From Strigamia acuminata (taxonomy: Eukaryota > Arthropoda > Chilopoda > Geophilomorpha > Linotaeniidae), in contig OX442323.1 of the NCBI GenBank assembly GCA_949358305.1, positions 4,836,001 through 4,900,000 on the forward strand: a stretch of DNA of 64,000 bases, in the 5' to 3' direction. Below are positions 52,876 to 62,043 of the stretch, one piece after another (the stretch's first letter is position 1; every line of letters begins with the position of its first letter). Position numbers and translations under genes: made by a program. The notes under the pieces are model-generated. The model worked only from the letters and a program-made list of their open reading frames with translations, was not told the DNA's origin and ran no database searches.

Positions 52876-55146
52876 TTATTCTTTCTCCCGACTTTGCATC
52901 ATCCTTCTAAATGACGCTTCCGCACCCGTATCATCAACTTCTGGACTCTGTTCTGGTTCTGGAGAAATTGGCGTCGTTATCGTCATGTCAGCCACCCTCA
53001 ATCCTCGTTTTGCGGTACGCTTGCTCAGCGACTGTTGCTTGTAGGTGACCGGGATCAGATCTTCTTCGCCGCCATTCTCCTCCCCCGATGAAGAGTCTCT
53101 GTAATTAGGGGCAAGATTACGAGTTACCCTAGTAGTACGTGTCGTCACAGGTGTTGTCTGATCCAATGCTTGTAGGATGTTCCCAACAAACTGCAGCCTT
53201 GGTAAGTCCGGTCGTGCCCCACTCGTTCCAGCCACTGGTGTAGGCCGCGAACCTCCCGCATTCTCTTCCTGCGCACGAGGAGCCACTTCCGGCGCCGGTG
53301 TAAGTACGTGAGCCGGCAACACTGCCCTAAAAGGTGGTGTCAGTATCACAGGTGCCCCCGCCACAGGTGCCGCCTCCACTGCTGGCACAGGCTGTAAAAC
53401 TGGAGATAAAACTGGGGGCTGCACTGGAGGCCCTGGCAACACAATTCCCGGGAGCACTGGTATCAGTTTCGGTTTAGCTGGTGCACCCAATGTGTACGCT
53501 CTCGCATCAGTTGTAACCGTCTCGGGCTTCACTTGCTTGTGTTCACTGGGTAGTGGCAACGGCTCGCCTATCAATTCTCCTGTGACGATCTCATCCCTGC
53601 GTAATAGATGATTAACATGTCTCGTTACCACTTTCCCGGCGGTGACGTCTCGTAAAGTGTACAACAAACTGCCCTTTTTCTGCATAACTACCGCTGGTAA
53701 CCAAGGTGGTTTGGTATCTGGGAATGACTTATACCACACTCGATCATTTGGTCTAAACACTCTGCAAAGAGAATCGCGCTCGCCACCGGTCACCAATGCA
53801 CGGGGTCTGACAAGATCTAAGTAAGTAAATAGCTGCCTCCCCAGAAAGCTCATTGCGGGTGATTCATTGTCGCGTCCCTTGAATGCAGTGTGTTGAAAAA
53901 GCATTAATCGCAGCAGCCGAACCCCCCTATCTTTCTTAGCCACAGTGACCAGTGGGGTCCCCCAAGCTGAAAACGGAATTGGTTGAAAAACCCCCTGGCC
54001 CACCAAACGATCTATCTCACGGTCGACTGCCCCCCGGAGCGGCAACGGGATTGGTCTAGGGCGGTAGAATTTAGGGACGGCGTCTTTTTTTAATACCAAC
54101 TCTATAGGCTCGCCCTTGTATGTGCCTAATTCCTCCCCAAAAACGTGCTCGAACTTTGCCAATAATTGGGCCAATAAAACCTCCGTTGACACGGGTGGCA
54201 CATGAGGGGCTGACGTCTCCACTTGACCCACCGACCGCTGACCGGCGTCTTTAAATGCACCCGACCACTGTCCTTCTCCGCTCCGGGCTGCAGTCAAGTC
54301 TAAACTCGGGCCACCTGAAATTAAAGCAGATGAAATGTTAAACCATCCAAATTTTTCGACAATGTCTCTGCCTATCAAACTCGGGCCGCTCCTATCAACA
54401 ACCACAAAATCAATTATTTCAGTCATCCCACCGACTGTTGTCGTGAGAGCAACTCGTCCCAAGGTCCTAATAGGATGTTTCTGGTAAGCAAAAAGTTTCA
54501 ACCCGGTCGGTTTAATTTCCCGCCTTAACAATAAACCTTTTGCCAATAAAATATCGCAATCCTTTGCATTCAGCACTGACAGCTCGCTCCCTGTATCCAA
54601 CCACAAATTAAAATTTAATAAGTTCAAAGTCACGCGCACTATCAGTGGTGGCGAACGCGACCTCGCAGCTGCCAATTGGAACAATGCAAAGTCCTCATCT
54701 TGCTCCTGGATGACATTAATTGGCACATTGCGCTGTTTCCACTTATCCTCTGAATCCGCGCCACAATACCCAAGATCAGTGTCCAACGGGAAAGTCGGGG
54801 GAAGTGAGGCAGTCAAAACTTGATTGTCGCTTTTCTTCCTCCAGTCGGCCACCGGGCGTGTCCCCGCTGCTTGTTGTTGAGTGGTTATGGGTGCCAAAGG
54901 TTCATAGGGACAATCCCTAACAAAGTGCGGACCTCCGCAGCGAAAGCATTGGACTGGCCTGCCGTCCCTAGTTACCGGTGGGCCGGCCTGTCCCCTTGCA
55001 GATCCTTGACGCCCGCGCCAAGGTCGCTGTGAAGATCCCCTCGTCTGAACGCTCGGCCCCGCACCTGCAGTACCGGGGAACGCCTGCTGGAAAGCTCTCC
55101 CACGTCCCCTCCATCCACCACATCCTCTCCCAGTGGACACCTGCAT
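52876..55146 (-). CDS. pol: Element D pol-frame protein: NC, protease, RT start fused to integrase tail
   Basis: 756 residues from the ATG at 55146. N-terminal Gly/Arg-rich region; a knuckle CFRCGGPHFVRDC (C-X2-C-X3-H-X4-C, one residue shorter than usual); retropepsin with Asp in LWLDTGSELSVL; a connection segment; and the start of reverse transcriptase (FYRPRPIPLP, FSAWGTPLVTVAKKDRGVR). At about 53910-53925 the sequence jumps in frame to an integrase C-terminal region (FRPNDRVWYK, LYTLRDVTAGKVVTRHVNHLLRRDE), followed by a long Pro/Ala-rich tail. The YxDD box, RNase H and the integrase DDE core are absent, a loss I estimate at over 2 kb compared with intact relatives. The frame is +1 relative to gag; whether it is reached by frameshifting, by its own ATG or only after a mutation is unclear. 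Confidence 0.88.
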   Translation of the reverse strand: MQVSTGRGCGGWRGRGRAFQQAFPGTAGAGPSVQTRGSSQRPWRGRQGSARGQAGPPVTRDGRPVQCFRCGGPHFVRDCPYEPLAPITTQQQAAGTRPVADWRKKSDNQVLTASLPPTFPLDTDLGYCGADSEDKWKQRNVPINVIQEQDEDFALFQLAAARSRSPPLIVRVTLNLLNFNLWLDTGSELSVLNAKDCDILLAKGLLLRREIKPTGLKLFAYQKHPIRTLGRVALTTTVGGMTEIIDFVVVDRSGPSLIGRDIVEKFGWFNISSALISGGPSLDLTAARSGEGQWSGAFKDAGQRSVGQVETSAPHVPPVSTEVLLAQLLAKFEHVFGEELGTYKGEPIELVLKKDAVPKFYRPRPIPLPLRGAVDREIDRLVGQGVFQPIPFSAWGTPLVTVAKKDRGVRLLRLMLFQHTAFKGRDNESPAMSFLGRQLFTYLDLVRPRALVTGGERDSLCRVFRPNDRVWYKSFPDTKPPWLPAVVMQKKGSLLYTLRDVTAGKVVTRHVNHLLRRDEIVTGELIGEPLPLPSEHKQVKPETVTTDARAYTLGAPAKPKLIPVLPGIVLPGPPVQPPVLSPVLQPVPAVEAAPVAGAPVILTPPFRAVLPAHVLTPAPEVAPRAQEENAGGSRPTPVAGTSGARPDLPRLQFVGNILQALDQTTPVTTRTTRVTRNLAPNYRDSSSGEENGGEEDLIPVTYKQQSLSKRTAKRGLRVADMTITTPISPEPEQSPEVDDTGAEASFRRMMQSREKE

Positions 55147-56155
55147 TACTGATGAAGTCTACCTCTGTGAGCGGCAATGGCTCCTCAGTTCCAACCATGG
55201 CAATGTGCGCCATCTCGTGCGCCACCGCTCGTTTTGTCGCCGCATCCACTGTCATTGGCATGTTCAAGAGGATTTCCCTCACCAAAAACGAATTTCCCAC
55301 GCCTCGGACTAGCTGGTCTACGATGGCATTGTCCGATTCGGTTTTCGTCGCAAAACCACACTTTTCGGACATGATCCTCAACGTGGCGATGTATTTTTCC
55401 ACCGTTTCACCTTCCAGCCGCTTCCTTGCTCCAAACTTTTGTTTAGCCATATATGGCGTGTTGATGGAGTCATAAAAAGTATCAACAACGCCCAAGATCT
55501 CCGTCAAGTCCATTTTGGTCACCTCCTTTGGGTGTGTCCAGCGCTTAATTTTCTCATACATGGGGATGCCGATGACTGTTAACAACAATGGCACCTGCTT
55601 TGGCGCTAACACATCATTCAAAATTACAAATTGGGCGAAGGTCTCCCGCCAGCTCTTCCACTCATTCAGGCTCGACCCTGTAAACGGTGGGATGCTTCCC
55701 AACGTCACTTGTGCCATTATTTCTGGCTGATTAGTCCACTCACTCAAATAGGCCTCAATACGATCGACGAACGTCGACAACGTCTCTAACTCAATTCGCC
55801 CACTGGATCCGAATCTCTCGTCTTTAATTCCTTCAAAAACCTCGGTATAATCAAACGTAAACGGCGACGACTCACGGTCGCTCCTCGATCCGCTCAGCTC
55901 AACACAAATCGAACCCGACGTGGGCAACACTCTCAGATTCCCCGTCAAAACGCCATTTCGATGTCGCACGTCGTCAATGCAAACATAAAACGTCTCATTA
56001 AAAGGTAAACACGACCAAAACTCACGGTTGCGCCTCTCTGTTTCGCCACACGCGAAATTCGAAATCGACACGAACGACCTCGCTAAAACACACGCCAACC
56101 AGCACAGGAAAATTGTCCACACCAAATCACGTACGCAATCGACTTTGGTCTTCAT
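54968..56155 (-). CDS. gag: Element D Gag with signal-peptide-like N-terminal extension
   Basis: 395 residues, starting 22 bp after the 5' LTR and immediately after the likely primer site. Residues 1-26 look like a signal peptide (basic start, then LVWTIFLCWLACVLA). Residues 27-146 contain several cysteines (near 36, 49, 59, 84) and an N-glycosylation sequon (NET), as in a small secreted domain. A normal-looking Gag starts at M147 (MAQVTLGSIPPFTGS, coordinate 55717) and continues through a retrotransposon-gag core (WKSWRETFAQF, YIATLRIMSEKCGF) to about residue 335. After that the real nucleocapsid continues in the pol frame, and this frame ends in non-homologous sequence. Whether translation starts at 56155 or 55717 is open. 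Confidence 0.82.
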   Translation of the reverse strand: MKTKVDCVRDLVWTIFLCWLACVLARSFVSISNFACGETERRNREFWSCLPFNETFYVCIDDVRHRNGVLTGNLRVLPTSGSICVELSGSRSDRESSPFTFDYTEVFEGIKDERFGSSGRIELETLSTFVDRIEAYLSEWTNQPEIMAQVTLGSIPPFTGSSLNEWKSWRETFAQFVILNDVLAPKQVPLLLTVIGIPMYEKIKRWTHPKEVTKMDLTEILGVVDTFYDSINTPYMAKQKFGARKRLEGETVEKYIATLRIMSEKCGFATKTESDNAIVDQLVRGVGNSFLVREILLNMPMTVDAATKRAVAHEMAHIAMVGTEEPLPLTEVDFISNAGVHWERMWWMEGTWESFPAGVPRYCRCGAERSDEGIFTATLARASRICKGTGRPTGN

Positions 56156-56157
56156 TC

Positions 56158-56175
56158 AAAACATCGTGGATACCA
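56158..56175 (-). promoter_or_regulatory. Probable primer binding site of element D
   Basis: On the minus strand TGGTATCCACGATGTTTT begins one base after the 5' LTR. The TGG start and position are right, but I cannot match it to a specific tRNA. Confidence 0.55.
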
Positions 56176-56176
56176 C

Positions 56177-56372
56177 AGTTAAGTTCTAACATAAATACTC
56201 CAGAAACTGTCTCAATCGTACACAAACACACATGTTTATTCTCTCTGCTAAAACTCATACATTCTCGAATTCACACAACATCACCATGGTGATCCTTGAA
56301 ACAATTAGTAATCACTCATGTGTCTTGTAGCATTATTGAATGCTTAATTGGAAATACATAACGAATACAACA
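56177..56372 (-). repeat. 5' LTR of element D
   Basis: Same 196 bp as 52463-52658 except the base next to the primer site. Followed on the right by the ATGTT duplication. Confidence 0.93.
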
Positions 56373-56465
56373 ATGTTGAAGTGAATTCGTTTCGCTGACT
56401 GTTTTCTGATCATTAGTAATTGAAATATTTAAATAAATATTTTGAATAATATCCAAAAAGTAATA

Positions 56466-56582
56466 CAGTCGAAACTTTTTATAACGAATCGCAAGGGAAC
56501 CGAAAAATCGATTTGTTATGAGTGTTCGTTATATCGAAATTTTTTAACATGGTGTTCTATGGCCAGCCAACCAAACCAGCCA
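56466..56582. repeat. pogo-like MITE, truncated copy 3
   Basis: Starts TA-CAGTCGAAACTTTTTATAA and matches 32732-32860 (TTTTTTAACATGGTGTTCTA and the following CCAACCAAACCA block). The right terminus is missing. Confidence 0.8.
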
Positions 56583-57183
56583 TTGATATTTTAAATAAAT
56601 ATTATTGAATCAGTCTGAAAATTTAATCAGACATTACTTGAGTGGTATATTTAATAATCCTAAAAGCAAAATTAAATCAAAATATTAGAAATTAATTTTT
56701 TTCAAATTTTTAGTCATTCCACAGACTTTTTGGACGCACCTTATTTCATTGTCAAAAGTGATGTTTTGGCACAGAAATACTTTTCTGCGTAGTAGAGCAC
56801 AGTCCACAGTTCGGCGTAATACGGCTGGAATTAGGTCAACGTTGTATCGGTACAGTTAATTTTTTTTTCGAAAAAAAGAAGCAAACATGTCTAGAAAGTC
56901 CAATCTCTCTTGACAGACTGTCGCTTTCCACGCAGACAAGCGCAGATAAGGATGAGGAAATGTTGATTGTTGCAGTTTGTTGTATGGCACTCAAAATGGA
57001 GATTTACTACATTGAAGTAGAAAGTAAGGATGGGAATACGAGGCTTGCAGTTAACTTTCAGCCACGGCAGAATATTTTGAATTTGTTAAAATTAATAAAT
57101 AATTTTTAAATGACAAATACAATACGCGATACAGAATCTAGTATTCTTATAAGTAACAATCTGATTGTTACATATTTTTCATG
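56583..57183. other. Intronic spacer, no feature recognised
   Basis: AT-rich, no coding or repeat signal recognised. Confidence 0.4.
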
Positions 57184-57310
57184 TGCTAATTTATTTACAC
57201 TGAAATTTACACAGAAATTTATTTTTCAACTCGAAAGTTGGCTCGTTTAACTTGACATTTACACTACCAATTGCACTGGTCGTTTAGTGCGAATGACTTT
57301 TCGAATGCAC
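57184..57310. repeat. Half copy of the CAGTAGGTGCATTCG MITE, inverse orientation
   Basis: Its inverse complement matches 40179-40315 (GTGCATTCGAAAAGTCA, AATGTCAAGTTAAACGA, AAATAAATTTCTGTGTAAAT). Confidence 0.82.
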
Positions 57311-58310
57311 ATAGTGCTTGCGGTGTTGACTGCCAAGCGGAGCCACCTGGTGGTCAAAATCTCGGCTAAATCAAAAAATATTAATTTCATTTCCCATCCT
57401 TAATGGGTCGTTGCGTGCTTCCAATTCGGATAATGTCCATCTCTTAACTACCGGCTTTAAAAGTGCAGCTGTCTGGAAGAGATCGAAATTCGTGAAGAAT
57501 AAGATGTGCTGGTTGATCACAGAAAGGATTAAAACGTTGGATTTTGTTGGGTTCAGTCTTTTCCGCGTATAATGTAGGTTATCCGCGAGGTCACTCGATA
57601 TAGGGATCAAGGGCTAAATGAGAGAGATTAGGCCTGTGGCTGGAAAGAACCGAACGTCTGAACACAGCACGTGGATCATAAAGCTCAGATAAAGTTGAAA
57701 AGATACATTTACCATTCTTTGGACGATGGCTATTAAAAATTGCTGTTTTCCTTGCGGTCATTTCATTACGGAGACCTACACTGAGATGCTTTGCATGGAT
57801 CCAGCAGTGGTTAAACATGGAATAGAACTTAGGGTGGGTGTAGCATGGATTTCTAATGACACATAAAGAGGCACACAAGTTGTAATTGGGTTTGTTTGTA
57901 CTCGTTAAACAGAACCTTCCTTTAAACTCGCACATGTGGGATTTGTTGTGTGAAATTCTGCATAAAGTTTGGGATTTTTACGAGCTGTGCTGGAAAGCTT
58001 TAAGATTTGGTCTAATGTTGTTTGTTTATGAAAATTGTTCTAAAGGATCAATATGGTCATCATAGATGCTGAAGTAAAGCAAGAGAAATTTATTTAGCAT
58101 TTTTAGGACTAATATTAGGCTTAATACTGCTAAATAACAACTGGAATTAGAAAATCTTCTTCGCGGTGCGAATTTAGCATTAAGATACCGGGGAGGAACT
58201 GTAGGTCTTTAGTTAAACTCCCTTGTATTTTTCAATTAATAAAAGTAACAAAAATATTTTTTGCAATGCAATGCTTTTCACTTGATGCATTCCAAAATGT
58301 ACAGCATTTT
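57311..58310. other. Intronic spacer, no feature recognised
   Basis: Two minus-strand frames (57371-57610, 57591-57935) have no recognisable domain. Confidence 0.4.
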
Positions 58311-58545
58311 TCAGAATTATGTATATTATTTGTACATTAAATAATGGATTTCATAATACAATTGAAAAAATTCATTTGAAAATTCATTTGAAAATTCATT
58401 TGAAAATTCATTTGAAAATTTATTTCAAAATTTATTTCAAAATTTATTTGAAAATGCATTTATATTTTATAAATAATAATATTGGGAACGTATTTCATAA
58501 TACATTTGAGAAAATGTTTTGTCATTTGTAAACCAATAGCACGCA
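58311..58545. repeat. Repeat with a 12-bp tandem array (AAAATTCATTTG)
   Basis: Eight or nine 12-bp units, AAAATTCATTTG drifting to AAAATTTATTTC, lie at about 58366-58460 inside a longer AT-rich repeat whose flanks (TTTGTACATTAAATAATG, TTTCATAATACA) recur at 35629-35701 and 36520-36605. Confidence 0.8.
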
Positions 58546-58962
58546 AATATGTATTACAAATTGAATTCTCGTGAAACCCGATGCATTTCAAAATACATTG
58601 CAATATAATTTTAATGTATTTTAAAACTTTATGGAAACTTTGAATCTTCGACTTGTCACAAAGCTTTACAGTCACTACTTTAACTTTTTTTGTGTGAGAA
58701 AACCGTCAAATCCGATTAGAATTCACCTTCTCACTGGCTCTATTGATTCTTTTCAATGCTTGAGTGTGTTGCCAATTACACAAATTCAATGAGTTTAAAA
58801 TCAAGTTTTTTTTTTACTTTATTCTATAAAAAATTAAATTGAGTTTTAATTAAGAGATTTGTAAAGAAGAAAACATTAATGGGGGGATTTGTGAGGGATA
58901 TAATCTAAAAATGATTCAAATAAAATTGAAATTTATTTTCTTCTTCTTTTGAATTTTTGCAG

Positions 58963-59124
58963 GTACATACAAGTGTCGAGAAGACTGGCCTAGCTGGGAA
59001 ATTGAAATTGCTTTCAATGTCATTTTGGATATCTTATTATTGGTTTTACCTCTCTTTATAATGATGGCTGCATATTTGAAAATAACCATGTGTTTGTGGA
59101 AAGGAATTCAAATCGAAAGACAAG
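58963..59124 (+). CDS. Sulfakinin/CCK-like receptor, extracellular loop 2 and TM5 exon
   Basis: Phase-1 exon between TTTTTGCAG acceptor and CAAG-GTAACT donor; joined to 48837 it keeps the frame. It encodes TYKCREDWPSWEIE, with the loop-2 cysteine that pairs with TM3 in class A receptors and the KCRE-WP pattern of sulfakinin receptors, then TM5 (FNVILDILLLVLPLFIMM) and the start of intracellular loop 3 (KITMCLWKGIQIERQ). The matching phases at both ends and the motif order support a single gene with the exon at 48637. The next exon (loop 3, TM6, TM7) was not found before 64000. Confidence 0.85.
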
Positions 59125-59540
59125 GTAACTGAAGATGACAGGTAACGGTCGAAATGCCTTTGGTAAACAAAAAATGCGTATTGTATTTGTTATAAATGTG
59201 AACAAATAACGAGTTGCGATTTAATGCGATCAAGCACGTCTTTACCATTTTACATCGAGTGGAGAGTGATACAAAGTGAAACCAAAAAGTGACCACTCCA
59301 AATATGGTAGGAGCGTCACCACGTGATACTAAAAACAAAAACTACACTAGTAACGCCATCAATTGGTGATTTTTACACTAATGATTCTCAACAGTATTTG
59401 TCATTCAAACTCCGATCACTTTACCAACGGGTTGTTTTACAGACACTAGCGGTTAGATCAAGTTAGATTAGGTTAGGGTAGGTTGAAGTTGCTTTGCCGC
59501 TAAAATGGTGTTGCTAAGGTGTACCAAGTTTGATTTACTA
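59125..59540. other. Start of the following receptor intron
   Basis: Begins with donor GTAACT. Contains a short GTTAGATTAGGTTAGGGTAG stretch (about 59463-59482) and no coding signal. Confidence 0.5.
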
Positions 59541-59681
59541 TACCGTATTCCTTCGAATAAGAGCCGCGGCTGATGGAGCAAGAATACCGTATTAACATGA
59601 CAATACGTAGTCTACGTTAAATGCACAAAAAGTATTATTTTTTTATGAAAAACGTAAATCGAAGTTGCGGTCGACAATTGC
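59541..59681. repeat. Fragment of the CCGTATTTTACCG MITE family
   Basis: TACCGTATTCCTTCGAATAA then GAGCCGCGGC matches one terminus of the family at 28197. The opposite end is not recognisable. Confidence 0.6.
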
Positions 59682-60101
59682 GGCTCTGTATACACTGGCT
59701 TATCATAAGAGTGTAACTTTTTCCTATTGGCCAAGCCTGTTTACTCCTAACTGTTGCTTTTGTACTACCACCAGGAAAAGTAGTTTTGTTCTGTTTTTAA
59801 TTTGTTTGATTATTATAATAGTTGAAATGATGTAAATTGATTTGTTTTTTTATAATTGAATGTTTTTTAAATTCTTAAAACGATGTTTTATGCTCTTCTT
59901 ATTTCAAAATACATATTTGTTCAGTTTATTGGTTGCTTTGTCAGGAAAGCTATCAATTTTTTAATTTTTTGATTAGTCTGGAAAGCAGTCAAAATGTCAG
60001 CCATTGTTTTGATCTATTTTTTGGTATCACTACACCAGTGAAATGGCTCGGCCAATAGGAAAAAGGTACACTTTTATAATGACCCAGAGTATAGTCGCTC
60101 T
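59682..60101. repeat. MITE with about 50-bp terminal inverted repeats
   Basis: Left arm includes AAGAGTGTAACTTTTTCC then TATTGGCCAAGCC; the right arm is its inverse (GGCTCGGCCAATAGGAAAAA then GGTACACTTTTATAATG). The interior is AT-rich with no coding capacity. Confidence 0.8.
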
Positions 60102-61140
60102 GCTTTAAGTAATATAAGCAACAAGTTTGCATTGATGCCACGCTATTCTATTGGTCTGTTTCATATTTTAATCACTATAGAAATAAAGTCTGTTTAATCA
60201 CAGCAAACCATAAATTGTTTTCAATTTTGTGGTTTTGCTTGAAACTAAAAGAGTTTGATGAAATGTGGTGGTGGTACCATGGTGATTGCAATAAATATAT
60301 ATAGAAATACATAATAAATAATCTTCTGAGGAAGTTAACCAATCGATAACTCTAATTACCTAATGTACAAATAGAAAGCACCTTTGAAGTTTTATTCCAA
60401 AACTTTTTATTTATTCTTGACTGCACTATGACAACAAAATCCAGGTTCTGAAATATACGTAGTCATTTTCCACATCAAGTGGAATTAAACTTCAGGTCAA
60501 AAAGAATATAACATTTGTTTATTTACATAATTTAGAGGAAAGGAATGCCTACAACGAGGACATATCTCCTAGAATTAATCTCCTGTCTCTCTTGATGAAA
60601 AGTCAACAAGTCACATAAAATAAACCACTTGGTCTGTTTTTGAAAAGTTGAAGAATTTATATTGCGCGGCTCAAAAAAAAATTAAATGCCCGGGCTATTA
60701 AACGGGGCGGTATGGTAATCATATTTTCTAGCTAAACTTTATCTGTCTGCCCACAGAATCCACTAATTCTGATTTACTGGCTGCTTTGCCAAAGAAAATG
60801 ATGAAGTGATCATCTCAGCTAATCAAAAGGCACACTAGGAAATGAGTTGATTTCAGAAACAGATATGGTGTCCTTGAAACGGATGTGGCGTCTTAGCAAC
60901 AAACATGTCTGCTCAGGGGGAATGAATTAATTAATTAATTAATAATTCGAGTTGCTTTCTTTCACTATGTTGCGACAGCAACTCGAATTAGTATTTAGGA
61001 TTGATAAAAGTTACATGGAAAGGCTGATGGTGCAGGATTTAAAGCTGGATTGCAAAGAAAGCACACGTACGCAATGATTGCATTGGTTACAGTGGTTTAT
61101 TTTATTTAAAACAGGAAACACGTAAATATAGTTCCACTTC
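60102..61140. other. Intronic spacer, no feature recognised
   Basis: Contains a short AATT microsatellite (about 60926-60945). No gene signal. Confidence 0.4.
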
Positions 61141-61351
61141 GTTTACATAGAAATGAACTTCTTATATGTGCACAACTGTCATGTAAACAGGGATGACAAG
61201 GATTATTTGAGTAGTGAATAATCCCTTGCAGAAGGTTGTTTAATTCGAGTGAACGCGAACTATTTTTATTGCGCGTGCGTGCATCGCTTCTGATACTTCC
61301 CCATTGGTCGAAAACCGAAAGTGATCACGAATTATTTTCTGCATGTAAATA

Positions 61352-61977
61352 AAGGGTGTCCCAAAAATAACGCAAGATTTGAATTCGCTGCCATTTGTGC
61401 AGTAAATTGTTTGCAACCCTGAAACAACAACAAATTGACAGCTAAGAGTTTAGGGTTAGGTTTAGGGTTAGTGAAAATGGAGTGTTACACGATACAACAA
61501 CGTGTTTAGAGTGAGTAAAAATGGAGCGTTACACGATACAACAACGTGTAACAATTCAATTACTGCATGAGACATTTCCTGATCGTGTACTCTCTTTTCG
61601 GTGATCAGAATTGGCCCCCTAGATTGTGTGATTTAACACCATTAGATTTCTTTTTATGGGGTGATTTGAAGTCAAAGGTCAATGTCAACAAGCCCACAAC
61701 CACCCGTGCATTACAATTCTGATCACCGAAACGAGAGAGTACACGATCAGGAAATGTCTCATGCAGTAATTGAATTGTTACACGTTGTTGTATCGTGTAA
61801 CGCTCCATTTTTACTAACCCTGAACACGTTGTTGTATCGTGTAACACTCCATTTTCACTAACCCTAAACCTAACCCTAAACTCTCAGCTGTCAATTTGTT
61901 GTTGTTTCAGGGTTGCAAACAATTTACTGCACAAATGGCGGCCAATTCAAATCTTGCATTATTTTTGGGACACCCTT
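61352..61977. mobile_element. TA-flanked foldback derived from an IS630/Tc1-type transposon
   Basis: Termini AAGGGTGTCCCAAAAATAA and its inverse, with TA on each side. The arms are long (about 240 bp each), and both include the start of a transposase reading frame and a TTAGGG-like stretch. Only about 100 bp of unique centre remains. Confidence 0.85.
61521..61722 (+). pseudogene. Broken IS630/Tc1-type transposase fragments
   Basis: An N-terminal fragment MERYTIQQRVTIQLLHETF is followed, after a deletion and frame change, by NWPPRLCDLTPLDFFLWGDL then KSKV, a pattern I recognise from the C-terminal catalytic part of insect IS630/Tc1-mariner-like transposases. The DDE residues between them are gone. 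The N-terminal fragment is duplicated in inverse orientation in the right arm. Confidence 0.75.
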
Positions 61978-62043
61978 TACAACAATTTGATTTTTTCACC
62001 ACTCGAATTATTCACCACTCAAAATATTCGGTGCATGTAAACG

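Larger units (their letters stand above)
52463..56372 (-). mobile_element. Gypsy-type LTR retrotransposon D, internally deleted
   Basis: 3910 bp, flanked by ATGTT at 52458-52462 and 56373-56377. LTRs are 196 bp and differ only in one terminal base by eye, so insertion was recent. It encodes a gag frame with an unusual N-terminal extension and a second frame with nucleocapsid, protease, the first part of reverse transcriptase and the tail of integrase. It sits antisense in the receptor intron. Lacking polymerase, RNase H and integrase core, it could move only with helper proteins. Confidence 0.93.
61141..62043. repeat. Repeat with GTTTACAT ends, interrupted by a TA-flanked foldback
   Basis: Ends GTTTACATAG and GCATGTAAACG are inverted. 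Its sequence up to about 61349 matches the repeat at 51895-52078. The element at 61352-61977 is inserted inside it. Confidence 0.7.

Noticed and set aside
58319-58531. Frame with repeated KIHL/KIYF residues
   Set aside because: It is a direct translation of the 12-bp tandem repeat.
61436-61465. TTAGGGTTAGG-like tract as an interstitial telomere
   Set aside because: It is only about 20 bp, degenerate, and repeated in inverse orientation in the other arm, so it belongs to the foldback transposon.
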